Of a stretch of 64,000 nucleotides of DNA, positions 37,339 to 44,779 are shown piece by piece (the stretch's first letter is position 1; each line of letters opens with the position of its first letter). Made by a program: the position numbers and the translations under genes. Origin of the DNA: Natrialba asiatica DSM 12278 (GTDB lineage: Archaea > Halobacteriota > Halobacteria > Halobacteriales > Natrialbaceae); the NCBI RefSeq assembly GCF_000337555.1, contig NZ_AOIO01000023.1:51189-115188 (forward strand). Reading direction: 5' to 3'. The notes under the pieces were generated by a model, which made no database searches, was not told the DNA's origin, and saw only the letters and a program-made list of their open reading frames with translations.

Positions 37339-37956
37339 AGTTTTGATGTTCCTGAGGCACGCAACACACGGTGGACTCCGGTCGTAAGTGACGACCTCCA
37401 CTCGGTGTGACGCGTTGCCCGGTTCCAACGCACTATCGAGGGGAACTTGAACCCGAACAACGGTTTCACGGTGAATACTTCGATTAGGCCCGCTGAAGCC
37501 GGACCTATCGTCGTGTGTCTGGACCTACACATCCTCAGAAACCGGTAATTCGGCGGATTGAAGGGGTGATACGCACCGAGTCGGTCGACAGACACAGCCA
37601 CACGAGACAATCACTCACCCGCTTCTGACTGTAACGCGGTCGTACGGTTCCAGCACCGCTAACGACCGACTTTGCCGGCTGAAACAGTCACTGAACTCGA
37701 ACCGTCGGGTCGATTTAGTACCGGTGAACGCGCGTCGTTTGACAAGCTGGCTTCGAAAGAGGATTTATCACAACACACGTCCAGTTTCTCGCGCTCGAAG
37801 TCTGCTCCTTCGGCTAATAAGCCACCCGCTTCCACGCAGTAGGGACTTCCATCGACCCGGCAACTACCAGATAACAAAGTCTATCATCGGGATACGACGT
37901 TTTGCGCCGTGGAGGTACAGAAACAAAAGACTCTCACGGCACAGATCAAACGAAAC
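37339..37956. other. Long divergent intergenic region of the curli-like locus
   Basis: A 618-nt non-coding gap between two divergently read secreted-protein genes, one of the longest in the window. A TATA-like gatttatca lies near 37761-37769 on the plus strand, about 190 nt before ATG 37957, so the main gene may have a long leader. I found no tRNA or structured RNA I can name. A 72-codon minus-strand frame (37659-37877) has no convincing protein features. Confidence 0.45.
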
Positions 37957-39492
37957 ATGAGTACCACAACGACGAGACGGTCACAATATACGACCGTCCT
38001 GATGGCGTGTATCGTCGCCCTATCGATGCTCGCTGTGGGCGCCCCCGCAGCCGCAGCCGGTGAGGACACTACACCGAGTTCGAACGGCGTACACACGCTC
38101 GACAACGGTGAGGAACTGTATCTCGTCTTCGGTGCCGATCTCGACGGGATGACACTCGACGAGTACATCGAGTCCCACGCGTCGGGAGAGACCGATGCCG
38201 AAGTGAGCCAGTACCAAGACGTCGACCAGGTTAACATCAACCAACAGTCGAACGCGACCTCCATCTCGATCGACGGTGGCGAGGCAACCGCGATCCAGGA
38301 GGCAAACCAGTACAACGACAACGAACAGTTCGGCGAGGCGCTCGCCGGATCCGGGATGGCCGAGTCGACCTCCTTCGAGGATGTCGGAACCGTCAACGTC
38401 GTCATCGGGGACGGTGACGGCAAGCAGTTCGACGGCTGGGGTATTGCCGACAAGAAAGGTGACAAGGGTGAAGTCGACCCCGACCAGGCTGCCCAAGCCG
38501 AAGTCACCCAGAGCCAGGTCGTTGGACAGCTGAACTACAACGAGCAAAACACCGCGTTCGCCCTCGCGGCGAACAACAGTGAAGCGCTCTCGATCCAGCA
38601 GTCCCAGCAGACCAACCAGAACCTTCAGCAAGGTGCCGCAAACGCCACGAACGTCTACGCGGGCGGCGGCGAGTTCCTCGATCAGTCGGCCGAGGCCACC
38701 GTCGAGCAGGCCCAGAACGTCGATCAGATGAACTACAACGAGCAGGACAGCGCGGTCGCAATCGCCGTTGGGAACAACAGCACTGCGACGGCGATCCAGC
38801 TCACCGAGCAGACCAACTTCAACGGGCAGATCGGCGAAGCCCAGGCTGAGAACATCCTCTCGACCATGCCCGGCATGGCCATCGCCACCGCGGGCGTCGA
38901 CAACCCCGAGATGATGGACGAAGCCGCACAGGCGGCCGAGACGCTCGGTGAAGAGTCGGACAAGAAGGACGACGACCACCACAAGAAGGACAAGGGCGTT
39001 CAGACGGCGACCTCCGGTGTCACCCAGGCACAGGAAGTCGAACAGATGAACGTCAACCTCCAGAGCACTGCGATGGCGATCGCGACCAACGGCAGCGAGG
39101 CCACCGCGGTTCAGCTGGCCCACCAGCAGAACATCAACACGCAGGTCGGGTTCGCTGACGCGCTGAACGTCTACGCCGGCCCGGGCTACATGCACGACAG
39201 TGTCATCTACTCCGACACGACGAGCATGACCCTCGGCGGCGGCGACGTCGAAGGTGCACCGGGTATCGCGTTCGACTACGACGCACAGCAGACCAACGAG
39301 GTCGAGCAGGAAGCGAGCGCACAGATCGAACAGGTCCAGTACGTGCTCCAGGAGAACATCAACGAGCAGCAGGCCGCCATCGCCGTCGCCGAAGACGGTG
39401 GCACCGCTGACTCCGCACAGGTAGCCCTCCAGGAGAACGAAAACGTCCAGTTCGGCGCTGTCGCCGCAACAAATGTCTGGGTCGGCGCGTAA
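37957..39492 (+). CDS. Secreted curlin-like repeat protein (candidate amyloid fibre subunit)
   Basis: 511 residues from ATG 37957. A Sec signal (MSTTTTRRSQYTTVLMACIV, ending at AAAAG near residue 35) precedes five repeats of about 50 residues at roughly 82-130, 182-234, 247-300, 354-407 and 455-509. Each has the pattern Q-x-x-x-Q-x-N-x-N-x-Q, a short Ala/Ile strand, a tight turn (DGG, NNS or NGS), a second strand ending Q, another Q-x-N-x-N-x-Q-x-G, and often a closing NV (e.g. EQMNVNLQ, QQNINTQVG). This is the spacing of curlin repeats, which stack as amyloid beta-solenoids. Three of five turns carry N-x-S sequons. Linkers are acidic; one has DKKDDDHHKKDK. Fibre formation is inference. Confidence 0.75.
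   Translation: MSTTTTRRSQYTTVLMACIVALSMLAVGAPAAAAGEDTTPSSNGVHTLDNGEELYLVFGADLDGMTLDEYIESHASGETDAEVSQYQDVDQVNINQQSNATSISIDGGEATAIQEANQYNDNEQFGEALAGSGMAESTSFEDVGTVNVVIGDGDGKQFDGWGIADKKGDKGEVDPDQAAQAEVTQSQVVGQLNYNEQNTAFALAANNSEALSIQQSQQTNQNLQQGAANATNVYAGGGEFLDQSAEATVEQAQNVDQMNYNEQDSAVAIAVGNNSTATAIQLTEQTNFNGQIGEAQAENILSTMPGMAIATAGVDNPEMMDEAAQAAETLGEESDKKDDDHHKKDKGVQTATSGVTQAQEVEQMNVNLQSTAMAIATNGSEATAVQLAHQQNINTQVGFADALNVYAGPGYMHDSVIYSDTTSMTLGGGDVEGAPGIAFDYDAQQTNEVEQEASAQIEQVQYVLQENINEQQAAIAVAEDGGTADSAQVALQENENVQFGAVAATNVWVGA
38197..39486 (+). repeat. Five imperfect ~150-nt coding repeats
   Basis: Protein-level repeats of the curlin-like gene, each about 50 codons, separated by variable linkers of about 12 to 55 codons. 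Identity is higher at Gln and Asn positions (CAG, AAC codons) than elsewhere, so they have diverged under structural constraint and are not recent DNA duplications. Confidence 0.75.
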
Positions 39493-39819
39493 TCCGCTAC
39501 GTTAGCACCCATTCAACGCGACCTCGACTATTCAACAGCATCGTTTCTTCTGTTTCTTTCCCGCCGCTCGGTCGTCACAAGTCGGCGTCTACTCGTCATC
39601 GACTGTCAGCGTATGCGCACGCGCGAGACGGTAACAGTGACAGCGCCACAATACTGATCAGCGGCGAAACCGACTCGTAGCGGAACCGTTCGTAGCCCGA
39701 TACCGCATAACGGAACCGACACTACACCGTCAGCCTCGATCTCGGTCCCGAGTTCAAGCATGCAGTACCGGACCGGCAACCAAAAAGGACGGATCGCTAC
39801 TGGTAGTTGTCGCGGCTGT
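39493..39819. other. Convergent intergenic region
   Basis: About 327 nt between the stop of the curlin-like gene and that of the next secreted-protein gene. T-rich runs in tttcttctgtttctttccc (about 39542-39560) could terminate transcription from the left. Nothing else is supported. Confidence 0.4.
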
Positions 39820-40161
39820 TCAGAACGGGAACCAGTCGTCAGCGACGCCGTCGCCACCTTCATCGCCGCTGTTCACTTCATCGAACAGTCCGTCACCGAA
39901 CTCGGCGATCGCCGAAGGCATCGACTCGGGTATCTCCGGGACGTCCGTTCCCGTTTCGGACGTTTCGTTGACGATTGATTCCTCGAGTATCTCCTGTGAA
40001 CTCTCGTTGGAGATCGTCTCGTTGACCTCGACGGAGTCCGAGGACGACTGGGCTGAAACTGCCGCAGTGAACCCGGCACCGATCACTACCGTAAGGAGAC
40101 CAACGATGAGTACCAGTGAAACTGTGCGCGAACGCGAAGCGAACCAGTGTGTTTGACTCAT
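39820..40161 (-). CDS. Small secreted acidic protein beside curlin-like gene
   Basis: 113 residues from ATG 40161 (MSQTHWFASRSRTVSLVLIV). A Sec signal ends near SAVSAQ (residue 38). The mature chain is very acidic, with several N-x-S/T sequons (VNETISNESSQ, VNETSE) and a terminus GVADDWFPF that is strikingly aromatic. It lacks the Q/N repeats. Convergent to the curlin-like gene; could be an accessory or regulatory secreted factor. No homologue recognised. Confidence 0.6.
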   Translation of the reverse strand: MSQTHWFASRSRTVSLVLIVGLLTVVIGAGFTAAVSAQSSSDSVEVNETISNESSQEILEESIVNETSETGTDVPEIPESMPSAIAEFGDGLFDEVNSGDEGGDGVADDWFPF

Positions 40162-40549
40162 GAATATGACGCTGCCCGAGGGGCACTCGTGGCTCACCGT
40201 CGACGGTAATAGTCGTCCGTGGCAGTTGCACGGCCATCGTCACCTTTCATCCCGATAGGCAAACCCTTGTGACAGCCGGCAGCAGTCGACAGCCCTGCCG
40301 GCCGATATCGTCAATCAACCCGACCACACCATCAACGCGGCACCGTTGTGCTAGCCATAACTGCGTAATTCCTTCCTACTCAATGACGGTGTGCAATCTT
40401 GCAGTCAACAACACTAGCTGAGGGACAGCAGAACCGATCTCTCAGGAGTTTCTCTCCCGTCGGAGAAAGGCGTCATTGGACACTCTCCCCGTTCTGACCG
40501 TTCGTATCCCGTGAGAAAAGGCCATTACGCGCGCTCGTGTGCTGGCGGT
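40162..40549. other. Divergent intergenic region
   Basis: A 388-nt gap between two divergent secreted-protein genes. A short hairpin-like element (tttctctcccgtcggagaaa, about 40449-40468) is visible. No gene supported. Likely holds both promoters, though no strong TATA box stands out. Confidence 0.4.
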
Positions 40550-41077
40550 ATGGCCCTACACCCGGATGGTCGTGAGCTAGACCGACGCACGTTCATCACG
40601 CTCAGCGCCGCCGGCGGTCTCCTCACCCTCTCCGGCTGTCTCAGCGGCACCACATGGCCGGATGGATCGTCAGACGACGACCCGCCGAACTCCCAGACAG
40701 CCGGCGACCTCGACTCGATCTCCGATGACTCCGACGCGATCGATCGATTCGAACGCCGATCCAGCGGAGACGACTGGACCGTCGCGGATGGCGCATACGG
40801 CATTCGCATCGAAAACACGACCGACGAGGATCTCCCGGTCACGCTTCGACTCGACCACGACGGCGACTCGGTCCTCGATCGGGAAGTCATCATCCCGGCC
40901 GCGAGCGAACTCGTGATAGAACTGTCCAGTGGCGGCACCTACGACACGGCGATCGAAGCTGACGGACTGGAGAGCGAAACGACCACCACCTGGTCGCCCG
41001 ACGACTGCGAAACCGGGACGACGGAGCTGACCATCGGAACCGGCGGCATCGAAACGGACACGTCGATCTCGTGTTAA
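40550..41077 (+). CDS. Tat lipoprotein of unknown function
   Basis: 175 residues from ATG 40550 (MALHPDGRELDRRTFITLSA). The RR motif, hydrophobic core and lipobox LSGC (Cys near 31) indicate a Tat-exported lipoprotein. After an acidic disordered spacer, a beta-sandwich-like domain follows (AYGIRIENTTDEDLPVTLRL near residue 83, then SELVIELSSGGTYDTAIEA). Two late cysteines (DDCET and the final SC) could form a disulfide. Surface protein, substrate unknown. Confidence 0.7.
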   Translation: MALHPDGRELDRRTFITLSAAGGLLTLSGCLSGTTWPDGSSDDDPPNSQTAGDLDSISDDSDAIDRFERRSSGDDWTVADGAYGIRIENTTDEDLPVTLRLDHDGDSVLDREVIIPAASELVIELSSGGTYDTAIEADGLESETTTTWSPDDCETGTTELTIGTGGIETDTSISC

Positions 41078-41133
41078 AACGGATCGCCCTCGAGGATGTC
41101 CAACCGATTATTCTTCACTCGATTAGTCAAACT

Positions 41134-41190
41134 GTGTGGGAGTTGGCAAGATACCAATACCCCCGTTAGCTGTATCGCTGGCTCCCACAC
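41134..41190. repeat. Inverted repeat in intergenic region
   Basis: gtgtgggag (41134-41142) and ctcccacac (41182-41190) are exact complements with a 39-nt loop, in the 321-nt gap 41078-41398. A TATA-like acttattta (about 41226-41234) follows. The region may form a terminator for the lipoprotein gene or a regulatory hairpin for the next transcript. Confidence 0.45.
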
Positions 41191-41258
41191 CCCGTTTGGC
41201 TGTGAATACTTATTGTCGAAGGATAACTTATTTAGTATCGTACACACAGACCTGTGCT

Positions 41259-41408
41259 ATGAACGTTCACACGCCCGTAACAAGCGGTGTTCACCCGCGA
41301 GTTTTGCTCATCGGCGCGAGTGCGAGAACGGTCGAATCGGTCGGCAAGACAGCGACGACTCGTGACCGTCGACGACACGCAACACGCGGATCCGATCTAT
41401 GCCACTAA
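41259..41408 (+). CDS. Possible short ORF ahead of DUF4330 gene
   Basis: A 49-codon frame (MNVHTPVTSGVHPRVLLIG) starts about 29 nt after a TATA-like box and ends overlapping the DUF4330 start by 10 nt. It could be a leader peptide, a truncated gene or chance; the second half is arginine-rich and not convincing. Confidence 0.2.
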   Translation: MNVHTPVTSGVHPRVLLIGASARTVESVGKTATTRDRRRHATRGSDLCH

Positions 41409-42244
41409 TCGACGACGACGGCAACCTCCTCGGCGTCATCAACGTCATCGACGCACTCGTCGTCGTCCTGTTGCTCGTGGTCGTCGCCGCCGGCATCGGC
41501 CTCGTCATAAGCGTAAACTCGGACGGGGAGCCGGCCGCAGGGGCGGGTCCGAACGGTGACCCGGAGACGCGATACGTCACGCTCGAGTTGCGTTCCCAAC
41601 CCGACTACGTCGCGGACCGACTCGACGAAAACGAAACCGCTGCCATCGCCGGTACCGACGACAACATCACCCTCACCGACGTCTTCGTGACCGCGCCGAC
41701 GGTCAACGAGACCCAGACCGTTCGCGTCCGCGCAGCGGTCGAGGGCCTGACCGACGACGACACCCACGATCGCAACCACTTCCGCGTCGGCGGTGACCCG
41801 CTCCGGATCGGCGACGGACTCCGCCTCGACCTGGGCTGGCACGCCACGAACGTCACCGTCACCGATCTCAGCACCGAGGGCGAGACGCTCGCAATCGAAC
41901 GGACGACGACCGTCGTCGATGTCGAACTCGACAACGTTGATCCCAACGTCGCGGACGAACTCGCAGAAAACATGACCGAAACAGTCCGCGGCGAGACGAT
42001 CGCGACCATCGAATCCGTCGAGCGCGAACCGGCGACCGTGATCATCGAAAGCGACGACGGGAACATCTACGAGCGCGAACACCCGCGGAACGAGCGCGTC
42101 ACCCTCACGGTCGAGTTACGGACCACCGAACACGAACGCGAAACCGGCACCCGGTTCCGGGGTGAACGACTCGGGGCCGGAACCACTATTGCACTGGACC
42201 TCGACACGACGACTGTCAGCGGAACCGTTACGGACATCGAGTGA
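41399..42244 (+). CDS. DUF4330 family membrane-anchored protein
   Basis: 281 residues. The N-terminal block MPLIDDDGNLLGVINVIDAL, followed by one transmembrane helix (VVVLLLVVVAAGIGLVI), is the DUF4330 hallmark. A large extracytoplasmic beta-rich region follows, with many N-x-T sites (DNITL, NETQT, TNVTV) suited to N-glycosylation. Role in archaea unknown; the family is also found in cyanobacteria and clostridia. Confidence 0.8.
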   Translation: MPLIDDDGNLLGVINVIDALVVVLLLVVVAAGIGLVISVNSDGEPAAGAGPNGDPETRYVTLELRSQPDYVADRLDENETAAIAGTDDNITLTDVFVTAPTVNETQTVRVRAAVEGLTDDDTHDRNHFRVGGDPLRIGDGLRLDLGWHATNVTVTDLSTEGETLAIERTTTVVDVELDNVDPNVADELAENMTETVRGETIATIESVEREPATVIIESDDGNIYEREHPRNERVTLTVELRTTEHERETGTRFRGERLGAGTTIALDLDTTTVSGTVTDIE

Positions 42245-42357
42245 CGCCGGTGTTTGTGCGTCGTCTATGGTCGACTCAGAAATCGAGCACCCGGAGCCAG
42301 TCGAACGCGCTCAGCGATCACTGACGAGTTCAGCTCACCGGAAGCCGGGGGAAATCC

Positions 42358-43158
42358 GTGGCTGATTCACGGGACGAGCCACCAGCGGATTCTCGAGTGG
42401 AGAACGAGCAGCCGTCCGTCCGCGATCGCGTCGAGACCGTCGTCGCGAACTCGCGACTCACACCCACACCCATCGGCTCGTTGCTGTCACGGGTCGGTTC
42501 GCGAGTCCGAACGCGGGTCCGGAACTGGACCGCGAACTCGCGGCTCGCTGCCCTCGGGCCGTCGCTCTCGCGGCGCGGATCCACGCTTCGAAGCGGTGTC
42601 GCGAACTCGCGGCTGGCCGCCGTCGGCGCGACCTGGAAGGGTTACCTGGAGTCCACGTACTGCTATCGCTGGCTGACGACGGAGCCGGAGCCCGAGGTCA
42701 TCGTCATCGACCTCCGCGAGACGCGAGCGGTCGGCCCGATCATCCGGCTCGTCGATCGCGTGGTGGGCGACCTCGCGACCGCACTGGAAACGTCCGGCGT
42801 TGCTCGACGGGGACGGAACCTGCGGGTCGCAATTCGTGCACGGCCGATCCGCGTGACGAGTCTGGTCGTTCTTCCGGCGATCGCTGCGTCGCTGCTCGCC
42901 TCGATCGTCGCCGGGAGCGGGGGATCGATATCGACGCCCGTCGTCGTTGGACACCTGCTCGTCGCCGGTCTGGCGGCGATCGGCACTCGCTCCCGGCGAA
43001 GTCTGGCTGCCCTGCTGGATACCCGCGCCGGACAGGTGCTCGTCGCGGCGTTCGAACCGCCGGCACCGCCGGCCCGAGTGAACTCGCACCAGCAGCGGCA
43101 AGGGGAGCACGACCACCAGCCCCGCACGGAATCCCCGCCGGAGCAGCGCGAGCAGTGA
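42358..43158 (+). CDS. Haloarchaeal membrane protein with NSRL repeats
   Basis: 266 residues from GTG 42358. The basic N-terminal 90 residues contain three NSRL motifs (31-34, 60-63, 83-86) within longer similar units (ANSRLAALG, VANSRLAAVG). Then comes a conserved-looking segment YRWLTTEPEPEVIVIDL near residue 101 and two hydrophobic helices (VTSLVVLPAIAASLLASIVA; VVVGHLLVAGLAAIG) near 170-215. The tail is Gln/Pro/His-rich. I recall similar haloarchaeal proteins but no function. It lies 113 nt after the DUF4330 gene. Confidence 0.6.
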   Translation: MADSRDEPPADSRVENEQPSVRDRVETVVANSRLTPTPIGSLLSRVGSRVRTRVRNWTANSRLAALGPSLSRRGSTLRSGVANSRLAAVGATWKGYLESTYCYRWLTTEPEPEVIVIDLRETRAVGPIIRLVDRVVGDLATALETSGVARRGRNLRVAIRARPIRVTSLVVLPAIAASLLASIVAGSGGSISTPVVVGHLLVAGLAAIGTRSRRSLAALLDTRAGQVLVAAFEPPAPPARVNSHQQRQGEHDHQPRTESPPEQREQ

Positions 43159-43185
43159 TCGCAACCGCTCGCTGAACTCGGTTAC

Positions 43186-43527
43186 TCACCGTCTTCTCGG
43201 CGACTTTGGATACCACCCTCGAACGAGTCGAGACGACTCGGCGTGCGAGTTCGCGCGCCTGGAGTTCTTCGATGCGGGCCTTATTCGCGCCGGTACGGTT
43301 GCGCGTGGCGTCGGCGAGCGCGTCGATTTGTGGAGTCGAGCGGCGTGATCGTGGCGGGCGTGCTCGTGCGTCTCCAAGCGGTCGTCGTGCTCGGCGAGAC
43401 GAGCCTGGAGGGCGTCGAGGCGGTCCATCGCCGTTTCGAGTCGGGCTTCCAAGGTCGCGATTCGGTCGTCCTTGCGCCGGAGTTCGGCCTCCAGTGTTTC
43501 GACGCGCTCGCGAAGGGTGTCAGTCAT
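43186..43527 (-). CDS. Coiled-coil protein, probable frameshift in second half
   Basis: The first 65 residues are a regular coiled coil (LRERVETLEAELRRKDDRIA, then ALQARLAEHDDRLETHEHAR). After DHAARLHK (about 43330) this frame turns into Ser/Arg/Pro-rich sequence typical of a wrong frame, while the -1 frame continues sensibly (QIDALADATRNRTGANKARI, then EELQARELARRVV). The gene therefore seems to carry a one-base change near 43325-43340, or is decoded by frameshifting. Overlaps the stop of the upstream gene by 8 nt. Confidence 0.55.
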   Translation of the reverse strand: MTDTLRERVETLEAELRRKDDRIATLEARLETAMDRLDALQARLAEHDDRLETHEHARHDHAARLHKSTRSPTPRATVPARIRPASKNSRRANSHAESSRLVRGWYPKSPRRR

Positions 43528-43879
43528 CTCGCTCCTCCTGGGTGTCGGTCCGTCGCGAGTCGTCCTCGAACCGGTCCGGATCCGGGCCGGAGTAGGTCGT
43601 CACGCCCTCGGGCCGATAGGGGATCGCCGCCTCGGGGCCGATCAGAAGCAGGCCGATCCGACTGGTCTCGGCTCTGATCTCGCGGAGGCGACGCCGAACC
43701 TCCCGGCGTTGTGTCGCGTCGAGCTCGTCGAGCGCCGGCGCGTCCGGTGGCGTCGTCTTGACGAGGAGCGCCCTCGTGAGCCGGTCGATGGCTTCGAGGT
43801 GGGTCTCGAGTGGGTCGTTCGGGTCGATCGCGTACTGCCGGTCGGGGCTTTCATTACCCCGTGTCTCATCGTTTGACAT
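43520..43879 (-). CDS. Haloarchaeal protein of unknown function, operon with coiled-coil gene
   Basis: 119 residues from ATG 43879 (MSNDETRGNESPDRQYAIDP). Helical centre with THLEAIDRLTRALLVKTTPP and QRREVRRRLREIRAETSRIG (about residues 26-80), then GPEAAIPYRPEGVTTYSGPD and an acidic end. Its 3' end overlaps the coiled-coil gene, so the pair is co-translated and may form a helical complex. Confidence 0.6.
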   Translation of the reverse strand: MSNDETRGNESPDRQYAIDPNDPLETHLEAIDRLTRALLVKTTPPDAPALDELDATQRREVRRRLREIRAETSRIGLLLIGPEAAIPYRPEGVTTYSGPDPDRFEDDSRRTDTQEERDD

Positions 43880-44021
43880 GGCTTCCGTAGGGGAATTACG
43901 GGAGCTTCTCGCGGACTCGGTGTCTGCAGCACCGATCCGCATTTTCGACATTCTAGAGCGTCGAATCCGCGTATAGCGTCCCTACTAAGACGTACAGATT
44001 CATGTTACTTAGTTTCTAGTA

Positions 44022-44052
44022 TATATGTCTCACATATGGATTATATGTCTCA
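44022..44052. promoter_or_regulatory. Operator-like dyad and direct repeat before wHTH gene
   Basis: The 11-mer tatatgtctca occurs at 44022-44032 and again at 44042-44052, exactly 20 nt apart (two helical turns). The first copy also forms a perfect dyad, atatgt-ctc-acatat (44023-44037), overlapping the only TATA-like box of the region. This is what an autoregulatory site for the downstream winged-helix protein would look like. A 27-codon frame starts at 44045 inside the second copy. Confidence 0.55.
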
Positions 44053-44103
44053 ACAAGCGTCCGATCCGGTGCAATTAATCACCAAACAGATGACCACCGA
44101 GAC

Positions 44104-44412
44104 ATGCGGGCCCGCGTATCGTGGATGAACGAGGCTGACGATGCGATTTTAGAGTATCTTCAAGAACTGGAGACCGATGCGGGCCATCGAATTGCACTTC
44201 CACCAACGACCGTTTGGTACAATCTTGTCGAAGAACTCGGCGTTCTCGACCGAAGCCAAAATACCGTCTCTCGGCGGATGAACGTCCTTTCAGATGCTGA
44301 CTTGCTCGAAAAGACCGATGAAAAACGCGGCTACTATCGAATCACAGATCGCGGTCTTGCCTATCTTCGCGGTGAGCTTGCTGCAAGTGAACTCGGGCAA
44401 TGTAACGACTAG
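44104..44412 (+). CDS. Winged-helix DNA-binding protein (PhiH1-repressor-like)
   Basis: 102 residues starting MRARVSWMNEADDAILEYLQ, the typical beginning of haloarchaeal PhiH1-repressor-like regulators. The helix-turn-helix is near residues 33-58 (TTVWYNLVEELGVLDRSQNT, then VSRRMNVLSDADLLEK) and the wing is GYYRITDRGLAYLRGEL. Such genes often mark integrated elements or variable islands, and this one lies at the left edge of a low-GC island. ATG 44125 is an alternative start. Confidence 0.82.
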   Translation: MRARVSWMNEADDAILEYLQELETDAGHRIALPPTTVWYNLVEELGVLDRSQNTVSRRMNVLSDADLLEKTDEKRGYYRITDRGLAYLRGELAASELGQCND

Positions 44413-44463
44413 AAGAGAGACGTTAAGACTGTCAGTAGGCCATAACAAGCTGGTTGAAATATG

Positions 44464-44643
44464 GGCTTTGGTGAATCGCCAGACGACGTTAGACTAAGCG
44501 GTTTTAGAGGGTCTATTGCAGAGTCTAATTACCGTGCTATCATTGATCTCATTGGAATTGTAACTCAATTGTCTCAGAGTAGCGTCTCACACCACCGGAT
44601 CTCGCCACCATAAGGCAATGCTGTCTAATGATTCACCAGAGCC
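44464..44643. mobile_element. Candidate MITE with ~27-bp terminal inverted repeats
   Basis: ggctttggtgaatc at 44464-44477 is matched by gattcaccagagcc at 44630-44643 (13 of 14 complementary); pairing continues inward imperfectly to about 27 nt (20 of 27). The 180-nt element has no transposase. Flanks contain aaatat on the left and aaaatat on the right but not an exact target duplication. It occupies most of the 44413-44779 gap; a TATA-like atttata at about 44720 serves the ABC gene beyond it. I do not recognise the parent IS family. Confidence 0.5.
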
Positions 44644-44779
44644 AAAATATACCAATTGGGAAGTGTTAAACGCAAATAGAACCACTAGGAACGTGTTACT
44701 CGGCTAGAACAACGACGAAAATTTATACCTGGGTTGGATACAAGCGGAGAAGGCCGCATTCGCCGATTCAATTTCGACT

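Noticed and set aside
37659..37877. A 72-codon minus-strand frame in the long divergent gap of the curlin-like locus
   Set aside because: No signal peptide, motif or repeat pattern, and no promoter I can point to; possible but unsupported.
38020..39195. A 391-codon minus-strand frame opposite the curlin-like gene
   Set aside because: A Val/Leu/Asp-rich mirror of the repeats; the sense strand has a signal peptide and ordered repeats, the antisense does not.
38197..39486. CRISPR-like array suggested by regular repeats
   Set aside because: Repeats are coding, imperfect at DNA level, about 150 nt, and separated by coding linkers; no cas genes. No CRISPR array was seen anywhere in the window.
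44457..44650. Target-site duplication for the MITE candidate
   Set aside because: Left flank aaatat and right flank aaaatat look alike, but they do not abut the inverted repeats symmetrically, so I do not claim a duplication.
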